From Rhabditophanes sp. KR3021 (lineage: Eukaryota; Nematoda; Chromadorea; Rhabditida; Alloionematidae): 64,000 bases of DNA. The notes beneath the pieces were generated by a model, which saw only the letters and a program-made list of their open reading frames with translations, made no database searches and was not told the origin of the DNA. The number at the start of each line of letters is the position of its first letter. The stretch's first letter is position 1. The position numbers were made by a program, and so were the translations under genes. The stretch is taken from assembly GCA_963281155.1 (NCBI GenBank), contig CAUJLY010000002.1:5952001-6016000 (forward strand). The letters run 5' to 3'. Shown here in pieces: positions 12,601 to 25,200 of the stretch.

Positions 12601-15600
12601 TCTCTTGCTAACAATGCCACAGTGACCAATAGGTTCATTTTGAGTGACTCTTCCTTTAAGGAAATTCATCCAATATAATACCTGTAAAGCAAAAAGTTAA
12701 ATTAATGTTTTAGAATGAACGGTATATCAATTTTATCTGTTCGAAAGTATAATATTTAAATCGCCATCCTCCAGTAGGCGCCTTTTTATTTTTGCTATCG
12801 CATGCAAATGAGTCGCGTAATTACTTTCATATATCTTAATCTCAATCTTTCTTTGCTAACTATCTTTTTATTTAGATTACTCAAGCTGGGTTTACGCTAA
12901 ACTTAATTGGAAATACCTTCTCGATTCTTTGAATGCTTGTAAAATTGTCGACATCTTAGTCAAAATCATCTTTGATCCCAAACTTATTTTGTGATCTTTT
13001 TAATATGTTTTGTTTAATAAACGTACTTGTTTATACACGATTTCCGGACCTTCAGTTGAATTAAAAGTAACGACGTGGATACATTCATTATTTCCAACAA
13101 AGTGATCATAAGCAATATGATAAGGCTCGTAGCCGCCGAACTCCCAAACTGAGAATTCACCAGCACCGTGAATATTTATATTTTGAACATCTATTCCTCT
13201 GGTATAATCTTCATTGACAGGAGTATTAAAATAAGCAATTGAAGAATGACCATTTATGTATTCTTGTGACTTTTGCAAATTATTATTATGTAAGGCTTCG
13301 GACATCGAAGAAGAGGCAGAAGAACCGCATGAGTGGTAACCTTCTTCGGCTGAATGCAATGAAATGGCTCCCATTGATGCAGATGCTGATTGTGAATTTG
13401 GGGAAAGTGATAAATTGTCGGAGAATCTTTTTGTCACGGCTCCGATAAAATCATTTATTACGCCGGAATTTGCGAAAGCACTAACTAATTTTGTTTTTCC
13501 CGTTCCACAATGGCCAAATATTTTTAATTTGATTCTCTTTAAGTTTCCATCTTTCATATCTAATTGATCAATGTATAGATTTTTATTAGACGTCTAAATG
13601 ATGAAATAAATTTTTTCCTTTATTTATCTAAAACTCACCGACTTCATTTTACCAAGTAATGATGCAATTTCTACGTTATTCTTTGAGATAGCAATATCCT
13701 CTGCTGTTTGTTTGTCCTATAAATGATTAATCATTACTATTTATTGTTTACAGATTTCATTTTTTAGAATATAATAAATTAGTTAATACACAATTATAAT
13801 TATAGTAGTTATCTAATGATGGCATCTCGTCGTGTCCGGTAACACAAAGAAATACTAATGAAATAAATCACTTTAACTAAAAAGCTTAAATTATAAGAAA
13901 GAAGAATGACTTGACAAAATGTTACACGTTAACAACTACCACTTCTCTCATAAATTGTGTCAATTTTTGTATCTAGGTAAATAAAATACTCTTCAATCTG
14001 GTATATTTGTGTTGTATAAAAAAATAATAATGAATCGAAGTGAATTAGAAATGTATGTGTATATTTATTATTATATTCAGCCAAAGCTGTGTGGTGAACA
14101 TGTAAAAATTTATTTGCTGATTTAGATAATATGCTATTTGCAAATATGAAAACGAAATTTGTTGATACATATTTATATAAATAAATTTTATAATTAAAAA
14201 AGAAGGAAGGATAGATTTAGTGAAGAGATGATTAATATCATATCACTTTATTTATTGAATTCAAAAGTAGTGACGATGGAATGTTCTATTTGAATACACC
14301 TTTTTATAGACAGAAAGGAGATTCGTTCACCATTAATTTGGTAGAAGGAATGTAGTTTCATGAGTAAGCTTTACAAATGTATTGTTTTTTATTGCCCAAA
14401 ACATACCTTGGTTTGACAATTAACGTTAGCCTTCGATACAATTAAGCACCTCACAATTTCGATGTCTTCTTCTGCACAGGCAATATGAAGAGGAGTTAGC
14501 GATTGCTACAAAAGAAAGTCAAAAATAAATCAAAAACCAAAACTTACATTATTCTTTAGGTCAACTTTAGCTTGTAAGTGACACAAGGTCTGAACTGTAC
14601 TTCCTAATCCAAGTCTACAAGCAATATGAAGTGGTGTGTCACCGTTCTGTAATAAGAAAATTCACAAATTTATTAAATATTATGTTTATTTAAGTGCGGC
14701 TACTTAAGCCATCACAAATTGTTGTCAAAAAGTGAGTGTATATAGTTCAGTGATATATTTAATAGATACAACCTCCCTACAGATCAGCAAAATAACAAAT
14801 AAACTTTTGATTATTTAGTTTGAATGTTAGCACATATGCTAAAGCTTTTAAGTAATATGGCTCATTTTAATATAATGGGACCTACTGAACATACACAAAC
14901 CTATTTGGCCAAATAAATTAATCAAACGTACCTCGTCTTGGATGTCAATATCAGCAGAATTGGTAATTAAGACGATGGCAATGTCTAGGTGGGAGCGACG
15001 CAAAGCTAAATGCAAAGCAGTTTGACCGGTCTATAATTACAATTAGTAAAAAAGATTTCCTTCAAAAAATCTTACCAAATCCCTAGCATTAACAATTGCC
15101 TTATCATCCAACAAACATTGGACACACTCTAAATGACCACGAGCAGCAGCACAATGTAATGCGGTCTCGTCATCCTGTAAAAAACAATTATTAAATGGTA
15201 ATGTAAATTAACAATTTTTGGGGGTGCAAATATTAATTGACAATAAATAAGCAGACACAAACACAATTAAACCAACAACAGAGGTTACATTTATATGGTT
15301 ATTTGTATTTAAATGGTGGAAAGGGAATTGCATACAGAAGCACATTTTTGATAGATTTGAAGCAAATTTTTGACAGCACAATATGTATAGCTTTACATTG
15401 CATGGTTTTGAAGATACCACAAAATAGAGGAAAATATTTATACCAATTACTACTACATCAACAAATATAATACGATTTCAGAACAACTTTACTACTAGGA
15501 AAGCCCAATACTAATTAATACTAATACTTACCGAACAACACCCATTACTCAAGTCACTTTCCCAATCATATTTAACTCCATACCCACCCAAATCCATCTC

Positions 15601-18600
15601 CATAACCATATCAACAAAAGCCGTCGTCTTAGGATAATACTTGACACAAAATGCCCTTTTGGTAAAATTGACTCTTTCGGTGGTGGGAGCGGAGGCGGAT
15701 TTTGTTAAATCCGGAGGGATTGTAGGCCACTCAACGTCATATTCCTTTTTGATGTCTTCTGTCGCTGATTGATGATTTTCTTCCACTGGAACTAAATTTG
15801 ATTGTTGCTCTTGATAGTAGTAGTAATCTAACGGCACATTCCGTGCACTTTCGGGGTATTTCTTGGCCGAAACTGCCTTCGCTGCAAACCATGCTTCCCT
15901 CTTGGCTTTTAGATTGATCTGAGACGCCATTTTATCTTGACTTCCTTCCTCTTCCCAGGCTATTTTTTTGAGTGAGTTATGTGGCGACATCACCTCCAAA
16001 TGCTCGGATGGCTTTACAATAGATGCTAAGTTTAGTTGGGGAATATGCGTGGTTGGAGCATAGCAGTAAGGAAATGATGCATACTTCAACATGGAGGCTT
16101 CATCTGGCGCAGCTGCCCTTTTTTCTTGAACTTTAGCTGTTGAATAGGCATTCTTGTATTCGACAGTCCCTCCCATTTCGGAGGAATTGTTTGTTTTCAA
16201 GGAATCTGTCAAGGTATGGAAAAGGGTGTTGAATTTTTTGTTTGGCAAGGGAAAACCTAAACCATTTTTAATAGATGGTGGAATATTTGGCTTTTGAGTA
16301 AACAAATGAGAACCATCTCTAGCTGAGGGAACAAAATGATTGTCGTCGAAGTTAATAGGTGTTCGGGAAGTGACTTCACTTTCTTCCTCCTCATCGGGTA
16401 AATAAATAGTAGACAATGAAGAAGTTCGCGAAGATGCCATGGAATCAGTTTTTAAAACTTCGAAGTTTAGAGAAATGTCCATTTTGGTTGTGAATAGGTA
16501 TCGTGACAAAAAATTATTTATTTTTATGTCTACGATTTATTGTTTTCTTATCAATAACAAAAGAAGTATAAATAATATAGAATATTTGAATGTTACCACA
16601 CACACCAATAACTAATAAGTCAATTTATGTACGTGTATGTGTTTGTTATATGCACATGCATTAAATATAATCACAATATTTGAGGATAAATTTCTAGTAA
16701 ATATGCAGTCGAATGTATTTGATAAAAGAGAAGGTCTATATTCTAGGATAATGCCCACCAACCGACAATCAACTAAAGGAGGAGATAGAGGGTGAGTTTA
16801 TGCGTGTGGACTGGTGGCAATAGTAGTACGTTTGCCTTTTAGAGGACAGTCAGGCACATTGGAATGAGTCTATTATATGCTCACTACCTCGATATGTTTT
16901 ACCTTTATATGATGATGTGGAGAGAAATGAAAGTTTGTGTCTGTCCCTTCACATACATGTACCACCACGAACGGCATGTACATTTGAACATATGAAATGA
17001 TGCATGATAAAGCAGGTGTGCAATATGTTAAGATTTTTGCCGAGATACCACTTTTATTTTTGTTATTATTATCAATTTTGGATGTGTGTTAATCCTCGAC
17101 AATTAATTGCCTTTTTTAATATCATGTTTTTATACAAATAGAGGTGTGTAGACGGAAGCTTTTAGCAAAACTTCAAAAACATTTTTTTATGTTATTAAAA
17201 CATTTTTACATTATTGACATATTTTTTATATTATTAAACATAGGAGATGTTATTTGGTAAAGGACACTTTAATCGTTATTATAAAAAATAAGGTAATTTA
17301 TAATTAAAAAGGAACAAAAATGTTAAATAAGAATGAGTGTACATAGATGGATAATTGATATCCTTAACATAAAAAGTGTGTGTATAAATTAGCAATTATT
17401 TGGGCGATAATATTATATTATTTTGAGTGTAAATGGATATTATAGAAGCATTTAGGAAAAAGACTTTACCTGGTTGTTTAGGTGGAGATTAGGTTTGTAT
17501 TTGCAGAGAAGCTCTAGTGCTGATGAGTATCCGTGCCATGAAGCTATATGCATTGCTGACTCCCCAGTTTCATCTTGTATGTTGGGATTGGCACCGCAGT
17601 CTAGGAGAGTTTGGAGGGAGGTAATTTGAGCGTATCTGGCTGCTACATGCAAAGCACTTTCCCCAGACTATTAAGGAATGAATTAGGAGTCTTCCCAAAC
17701 GTTTAACTATACCTTATTAACATGATTGATACTCACACCCTTATCCCGACACAAAAATCTCACGATCTTGGCATGTCCGTTTCTTGCAGCCCAAAACAAA
17801 GGAGTATCCCCCCTTCTGTCCTGACAATTGACCGGTACTCCTTGGCTTTTCAAAAAAAGAACAACTTGATCATGTCCAGCACCGGCAGCAATATGCATTG
17901 AACTTTCCCCTAATTTATTTGCAACATTCAAATTGATTTCATGTCTCGTAGCCAACTGTTCTAACCCGATATAGTTACCTTCTTCGCAGGCAATTAAAAC
18001 AGCACTAACGATGTATTCTTCCTGTAATTAAATATTTAATTAAAAGGTTTTTCAAAGGATAAGTATATTTATTGATGTCAAGTGTTTATGTATTTTTGGA
18101 AAACTTGTCAATGAAGGCCATTTGGCAGTATTAATGTTATAACGAGATCTTTGTTTAGTTCTTACCTGCTCTTCCATAGGAAGACTTCATACAAATAATA
18201 GTAATTTTTTGGTGTGTAAAATGGGAATGAATAGATAAATGCCGTAACTATATATAAATGATATAAGAACGAAACAAAACGCTTATGTAAAGACAAAGTT
18301 TTAAACGAAATTGGATACATATTCTTTGGAAGTGACATTAAATTGCTTAAAGAGCAACCACAAGTTAGTAAGAAATTTTTAATTAATAGGGAAAAGAATT
18401 GGTGTGTCTCGTGTCGTCACAACGTCTAAATTACTGGCATCATATTGAATCGCTTTTATTCGATCAAATTAGATAGGAAATTTATAATATATTAGTTTAA
18501 GTTGGTAAGTTTATGGAGCGGACACGGAGAAACCGTTACTGATTGTATTAATGAATCAACTATTGCTCTTTTGTTTAACATGGTGACAATGACTCAATAT

Positions 18601-21600
18601 TGCTTCCTTTTTTTGTGTTAAAAACGGGAAGTTAACAAATGTGACGCGAGATTTCTATCAATTTTAAAAATTATATTTATTTAAAGAGAGAACTGTTTTC
18701 CTATCAATAAAAATTAAACAAGTGTTACCATTAAGTAACTGTTACTGACTATTAAAGATGATTGTCCTAACCACTAGCTCATCAAATTATCTATTTATTT
18801 GAATGGAATTGATTTTTGAGGAGATCAACTTTGACATTGTTGCCGTTGTTAATAATTTCGTTTCAAAAAAATGACGATATAATATTGAATGGTGATGTTT
18901 GTAGTGAATCTAACTATATGATATGTTTAAAGGATATTAAAAAGACCAGTTAATGATTGAAGGCAAGAAGTGTAGATATATTTTATGAAGATATTTAGAT
19001 TGCAGATTTCCTCAGAAATTGCCTTTGAAGAGACATAAGTTTATTTTGTAAAAAAGAAGATGAAGTAAATTGATCAAAAGGGTAAAACAACAAGTAAACT
19101 TCAGAAGTGATTCGCAGCCATTTAAACGAATAATATAGATTAATTTTGTGAGTAGACACTATCTTCTCTCTTGAGTTGATTGTGTAATTTTTGTGAAAAG
19201 AACTAATTTATGATATATTTTATTTGCACCTGATTAATGCTAAAAATGGTTTGATTAACTTAGTTCAAAAATAGGAAGTCATTGTGTATTTGAAAAAGAT
19301 TAACTATAGTCAAGTGACCTTTTGGATTAATTTTTTAAAAGCAGTGATCTATAATTAACTAAATTAAAAAAAATGTCAAATCGAAGAAGAGTTTAATCAA
19401 GTTTAAACTATTGTATACATAAAAAAGAACCCGACAAGCCAATCAAAAATGATTATTATTATTCTGTATAAAGCAAAAAAAGGAATTTGTGGTTATTACG
19501 AGATAAGAGTAGATTAGTTTAAAATCAGGTTTAAATAAATACACCATAATATTAAATTTGTATGTACATATGATTGTTTTGTCAGTAAATGATTTCGTTG
19601 AAGCTACTATTACACTACTCATAAAATATATGTATTTTAAAATATCATGTTTTAGTTGGGTATATGATGGTGAGGGTGTGATAAGTTTTTGATATGATTA
19701 ACCGAATGTTTGTGTTTAGAAAAGATCAGTACTGAACATAATATTTTAATGTATCAAAAATTAGTTGTGGTGAGAGGTGAGACATTTGTCGAATTATGTA
19801 ATTTTAAACCTTTAATCACAAGTTTAAATATAACAGCGCATCATATGATATGAAGTACAATTTCTGTAACTATTCGCCGACAATGCTCACTAAATGAATC
19901 CAAAATTTAATTAGAGACCCACTCATCTTTACCCAAAAATTTTATTGTGACATAAACAAATTTTACAACCACTGTTCTGTAACATATTCAAAAAACGAAC
20001 TTTCTCTCTTAATTGCACCACAAAATTAAGGTTGCGCAAAGCTCTATGTACAGTAAATAAAAGTATGAAAGGTAAATATGTTTAGAATATATGATTGTGT
20101 TGTTTATATCAATTTTTGACGACTTAATCACTACCAAAACAAGCTTTTCTCTAAGTAGCTGGATTAGTGGTAACATAACACAGAGATTTGTCAATTTATT
20201 TTTGATAATTATGCATTAAGACTCCTTTCATGGGTCCCAAATATTTATTATTAATATTCTATATTATCTTTTGTCAAATTTGTAAAAAAAAGATTATGAC
20301 ATTCTAAAATGTTTGATCACTTAAACTGGAAAAATCAAATATATACAAAGTAACTAAAATTGAGTGTGTTAGGGAGTAAATTATGTAGCAAATAGAATCC
20401 ATTTGCTTAATATAATAACATGAAATATTGAGAATATTTATTTTGTCATGACAGTCGAAAATATTATGAAACATCTTCAAATACTTATAGTGATTGTCAA
20501 ATGAAAAGGGAAAAATAATAAGATAATAATATGTGTTTCTTCTTCTAAATAAATATAGTTTGTTTAATAAGTTAATTAATAAGTATATCACCAAAACCAC
20601 CACCTATCAATTATGTTAAGTATAGTAAAATGGTAACAACATCACACAAGGTGCTTTCATTCTAAACAATAGACACAGACCTAATTAATTGAGACACTTT
20701 AGTTTCTTTTACTGAAGAAATCCTCTCACATAATAATTCTAATATGTAGTATAATTTTAGTAGTTCAAATAATTTCAATAATTCAAATGATTCAAATAAT
20801 TGTCTTCTGGGAGATTATTAACAATGAATATACTTAAAGACGAACACAAATATTAAATCAAAGGAATGTGTAGGTCGATGAATAATATGAAATGAATCAT
20901 GAAAATGCACTCTTATCATTGACAAGCAAAAAATACACTTGAGTTTATTATTTATGTATTTATCTTTTGTAAAAACATACCTCTTCATATTTGTGTACCA
21001 TCTCAACTCCAGCTTCCTTAGCTTTAGCGATTTCTGTTCTAGTACGGATAGTTAAACGATTGATAAAGCGAACTTTGAAGAAACTTTTCTAAAACACAAA
21101 TATTGGTAGTTAAGTAGTTTTCCAACAAATATTAGACTTACCAGCCACTTTTCTTTTGCCGTCAAATTCTTGTTCGTCTTCTTAGGACTAGGTAACATTT
21201 TCCCGCTTCTTGAAATTTCACTTAAGGGAGTTTTGAACTGGTAACAATCAACACTAAAATACCCTCTGATCCAAGGATGCTCAAGAGCCTCATGAACAGT
21301 CAACCGTTTTCTCTGTCTTACTACCAATAAGTTTCGAATAAAATCCTTAGCTATTTCCGATACTTTACCAAAATACCTGTCAGAAAGGTGATAATTAGCA
21401 CCAGTAATATTACAGAAAGTTTCCTCTCTTGTTTCCCCCAAGAATGGAGATCCATTTGAAAGCAAAATGTATGTAATCACCCCGACAGCCCACATATCAC
21501 AGGCAGAAGACAAAGATTCGTAATTGATTACTTCGGGAGCTACGAATTCAGGTGTTCCTATCATATCCTTAACAATAGTACCAGGTGGAATAATTCTCGA

Positions 21601-22203
21601 CAATCCAAAATCAATCAACTTAATTTTGCATTCGCCCTTTCTGATTAGCATTATATTCTCAGGCTTTACATCCAAATGGACGACATTGAATTGGTGTAAA
21701 TGTCTCAGACCAATCAAAATTTGCTTGACAAAAGAAGCAGCTTCAACCTCGGGCAGGCATTCTTTTTCACAGACATGGTCAAAGAGTTCACCGCCAATGA
21801 CTAATTCGAGAATCATTATTACTTCAGTAGATGTTTCGTACACGTCAAAAAGAGTAATTACGTTTTCATGGCCTCCTAGAAGTCGTAGAACTTGGACTTC
21901 TCTTTCAATCAAAGGTCTTGGAACTCCTTGCCTCGAGGTTGCAAACCTCCTCTTCTTGACAAATTTAGCCGCGTAATGGACACCGGTAGTTCTATGTTTG
22001 ACACGCCTGACTTTTGCGTATTGACCTTCGCCAAGATCATTCAAGATGTCGTAATCATTTTCAACGGGTTCTTTATTAAAAATCAGCCCTAAATCCCGAG
22101 AATCTTCAACTGCTGGACAATTAAGGTTTGGGCGGTGGTTTGGGACGTATTTGTTTGTTATTAAAGAAGGCATAATAAATATTGAGTTTAACTGAAAAGC
22201 CAT
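9671..22203 (-). CDS. dapk-1: Death-associated protein kinase DAPK-1 (kinase, ankyrin, ROC-COR, death domain)
   Basis: Thirteen exons, all joining in frame: 22203-21142, 21088-20981, 18021-17713, 17667-17470, 15174-15076, 15030-14932, 14646-14548, 14505-14407, 13716-13639, 13593-13027, 12681-11837, 10983-10617 and 10213-9671, giving about 1490 residues (C. elegans and human proteins are about 1430). The Ser/Thr kinase has a Gly loop (LGEGQYAKV), the catalytic Lys in HYAAKF, the DAPK basic loop KKRRFATSRQGV, HLDVKPEN, DFG and a PEFVAPE segment. A basic segment around KWLKSFFKVRFINRL fits the Ca2+/calmodulin-binding autoregulatory helix. About ten ankyrin repeats follow, then a ROC GTPase-like domain with P-loop FGHCGTGKT, a COR region (YWMNFLKGR), and a C-terminal death domain ending in a Ser-rich tail with SDSGVVSS. 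The family acts in cytoskeletal, autophagy and cell-death signalling; in C. elegans it restrains epidermal wound and innate responses. The first Met is uncertain: a 38-nt GTAAGT...TTTTCAG intron at 22229-22192, or a trans-splice acceptor there, would move the start to the ATG at 22173. Confidence 0.95.
10259..10560 (+). pseudogene. Coding relic in a dapk-1 intron (opposite strand)
   Basis: Inside the dapk-1 intron 10616-10214, the plus strand shows coding-like stretches broken by stops: RVDEHQRAFKEAVELRMFFGK ending at a TAG, then in another frame VLMKALRREFTNSGP, a TGA, and PSFGKVHPMFPGMSRKVADL. Base composition is higher in GC than the surrounding intron. I cannot name the parent protein. 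It is likely a decayed insertion, possibly of transposon origin, but no terminal repeats were seen. Confidence 0.35.
11090..11590 (+). pseudogene. Coding relic with coiled-coil composition in a dapk-1 intron (opposite strand)
   Basis: Inside the dapk-1 intron 11836-10984, the plus strand holds several charged, coding-like blocks: a short ATG segment at 11090 (MSKEDIDWRTFLLDV), a Lys/Glu-rich block at 11193-11314 interrupted by a TGA at 11303-11305, a block at 11386-11466 (IEIKMMDMLEFLHQNNQQMK) ending in TAA, and a last block at 11511-11585 (EYDKKEKTLAELFKNE). What looks like an intron (GTAAGT to TTTATTTAG) still separates the second and third blocks, so this resembles an unprocessed pseudogene rather than a retrocopy. 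The family is unknown; the helical, charged sequence suggests a coiled coil. Confidence 0.4.
15532..16482 (-). CDS. Candidate alternative first coding exon of dapk-1 (317 residues)
   Basis: A 951-nt open segment lies inside the long dapk-1 intron between ankyrin exons 17667-17470 and 15174-15076. It begins at ATG 16482 and ends at a perfect GTAAGT donor in phase 0 (donor at 15531). Splicing to the ankyrin exon at 15174 keeps the frame and would replace the kinase and first ankyrin repeats with a 317-residue, acidic, Ser/Thr/Pro-rich leader carrying a basic segment (KAKREAWFAAKAVSAKK). No convincing 3' splice site lies just upstream of the ATG, so it looks like a first exon rather than a cassette. 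I do not recognise the leader. Less likely alternatives are a cassette exon used in some transcripts, or a nested unrelated gene. Confidence 0.55.
18166..18177 (-). other. Candidate mini first exon of dapk-1 (Met-Glu-Glu-Gln)
   Basis: Within the 2.9 kb intron after the calmodulin-binding exon, the minus strand shows ATGGAAGAGCAG followed by GTAAG. The phase matches the downstream exon at 18021, whose first codons are GAA GAA. The product would be MEEQ joined to the ankyrin region, that is DAPK without the kinase. The normal upstream exon ends in GAA GAG at the same phase. The match is short and may be chance, and an upstream out-of-frame ATG (18189) precedes it. Confidence 0.3.
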
Positions 22204-22239
22204 TTTAATTTACTCTCTTATTAACTTACCTTCACAAAA

Positions 22240-25200
22240 TTCTTTTTGCTGAGAAGAGGTAACTCAAATTAATTAGTTCGAAGAAATAAACCAACAAAAT
22301 TATATCTCCAATTAATAGCTAATTGAAAATGAATGCTCTAGTTATGTAGTTTCGTGTAATTCGTAGCCAATTCGTGCAACTTTTGTAATTGCTATTAAAA
22401 GAAATGTAATAATGGCACGTCTTGTAGTGGTTCGTTTGAAAAGTGATGTGTTGAAGTTATTTTTAGAAGAGATTATTAAATCCTGTAATTCGAAATAAGG
22501 ATTTCACTTGGTTATCTGGAAAGAATATGATTAGGGTTTTTGATGATACAGGTAATGCAATCAATAGACAAATATTTGGCCCGTAATAATAAAAAGTCTA
22601 ATAAGGAAAAAGTTTGTATCAATGAAACGTTAACAACAATAATTTCCCAAACTAAGGCAAAATAATAACGTGTCGAGGTAAAAGGCATACCAGTATTGAC
22701 AAACAAATTTAACTTACTTCCATCTTATTTGTTTAATCAAGCTTTAAAACTAAATAATGAGGAACTCAACACGGTCAAAAGAAGGTATTATGATCTTGTA
22801 TTGATAAGTATTAAAAATTATATTGTTAATATATAAATACAAATTTCGATGTATGTCGGACATACTATTTATTTATATATTTTGGTGATGATGATCGTCA
22901 AATGGTGGTGTCCCTTGCCAAGACATTTATATCTAAATGAACTTGTGTATACTTAAAAATTTACTTCTTCTCTTTTAAAAGAAGAAATAAGTTTATATGG
23001 GGTTGAGGGTGAATATAGATAAGAAAGAACCTCATATTGCTTGACAACATTTAAAAGTGATTGTGTTTATTTGGTCAACATGTAGCAGTAAAAGGTGTTC
23101 TGTTCGTCGTAATAATATATCTTCTCCTAATGTAGTAGTAATAAATTAGAACAAGTTGATTTAAATTAAAGGAGACAACACCAAAAGTGTCTTCGTTTTC
23201 CCATTACCAAAAAACAGAAAATAATTATTTTTGCGATAGTTAGTTAAGACGTATGATTTGATTTGTTAGCTATTATTAAATTAGAGCTAAATTGCCAAAA
23301 ATAAGTTGGTGAGTTGGGCCAATTTGGGAAGGGGAAATAAACGTGTTAACTAAAGGATAGGAAGCCTTAATATATTTAAGGGAAAAATTTAGTTCCGCAT
23401 TTTTTAATTAATAATAAGATGTTATAGCCATATTATTTGGTGTTAATGGATAAGCTAATAATCAAAAATATGAATACTAAGTACATAGTTTAAAGATGGA
23501 GTTTTAAAGCGAGTATGTCCTATGTGTAGAAAGTTTGTTCGTATGTCCTCGGTGAAGAAAGTTTGTTCGTAGTAATGTACATATCCACCCAAATAGAGAT
23601 CAAACCAGGGCAACAAGACAACTAAATTGATAAAGGTAATTTTGTTGAATTTGACCTGTAAATTAAATAAATAGTATGTAGTAGTACGAATTTGGTAAAT
23701 TAAATATGATCTAGCAATAATCAATGTGGTAAAAAGTAGTGATTATAATCATTATCTTTTGATTTTGTGTACACCAAGTCTGCTTTATTTAGTTATTTTT
23801 TTACTATTTTATTTGTACTTCTAATAAAACCCTTTAGGTGGTAATAAAGCATGACATTGTAGTGAGATAATAAATACAAAATATCAATTGATATTTTGAG
23901 TGAGCGGTAAGTTTGGAGTTTAAATAAGGATGTATCGTATAATTCAGATGACATGATGTGTGTATTTATGGGCATGTATATTTAGTGTGCGGGTATATTC
24001 AAAATTAATTTAAAAAAGCTAGGCCATGAATAAATATAAAGATGGATGATGGTCGAGAAGGAAAGTGACACTCAAATTCTTGGGATTACCCTTTTCAAAT
24101 TTATTTTATTTATCAAAAGTCGTATTGTGCCTTTTTATTTGTTTAAGTTTAAATTGATGTGAATTAGCTTAGAGTGTGGGAAATGAGGCTGGTAATTACG
24201 TTAATTAAAGGGCTAAATATAAAAAATGAATATAGCATAAAGTTGGGAAATAAAGTACAATTTTGTCAACATTTAATAGTACATTTATCAGCATTTAATA
24301 GTCCAAAAAATACAAGCATCAAAAATGAATTGAAAATGACAAAAATATTTAAACATATCCTGAATGCTAAATTTCAAATAGTGAAGGTTTAAACACACAC
24401 ACTTCCATCAACCAAACCCAAAACTAGTTGACATTCGATATAAACTGAGTTTAATTTTAAATTAGAATCAGGTATAGTGTGTATATTTATTTGTACATAA
24501 TTTACTCAAAACTACAGGAACTTTGTTGGTCCAAACTGGTCCTCAAAAAATTAGCAAGAGTTAGTCTCAAACCACTTTAGAGCAAATACAGTTGTATTGA
24601 TAAAAGGGAGTCCTTTTTTGGTGGTTTCCTTAGTAAGGTAAACATACAAAATTAAAAGCAATAAAAGAGTATTATTAATTTTGTGGTCAGTTAACATATG
24701 AATATCAATTGCAACTAGTGAAACTTAGTAGAAAGAAGTGCGTTTCTTAATATTTCAATTAGATACTAGTTTTTTTCATTATAAAAAGCTAAATATTAGT
24801 AGCAACTACCACACTAACCAGTGATCAAGTTAATAGCATTTTAAATTATTATAGTTGCAAAAGCTAATTGCATTTTTTGCTTCTCCTAGTTGATACAAAT
24901 CGAAATTGATGTATACTAATCTTTTAAGAAAAATCTGTGAGAAACCATTCATTATTAAAATGCGAAGAACGATCCTTTTTATTCTTTTTAATAGTCCTTG
25001 TTTTTCCTACTGTGATGTGGATATAAAAATATAAAAAACAGTATTAAGGACATTAAAGAATTTATTTTGAAAGAGTACATTATCTATCAAAGGCACACTA
25101 AGCAATTTCATTCAAAGCTTAATTTGCAAAACGACATTGTTGTTGTCTATTCTTATCCGGATGAACTAAATTTAGCCATATCACACATATATTCTCCTAA

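Noticed and set aside
15208..15470. Open frames on both strands between the alternative exon and the next ankyrin exon
   Set aside because: Intronic, low complexity, with no splice signals that fit the dapk-1 frame.
20755..20805. Short tandem tract of TTCAAATAA-like units
   Set aside because: Imperfect, under 50 bases, typical AT-rich simple sequence without further significance.
20304..21006. Minus-strand open frames inside the dapk-1 intron after the calmodulin-binding exon
   Set aside because: They lack coding composition, and the reading downstream of the 20981 donor is intron sequence.
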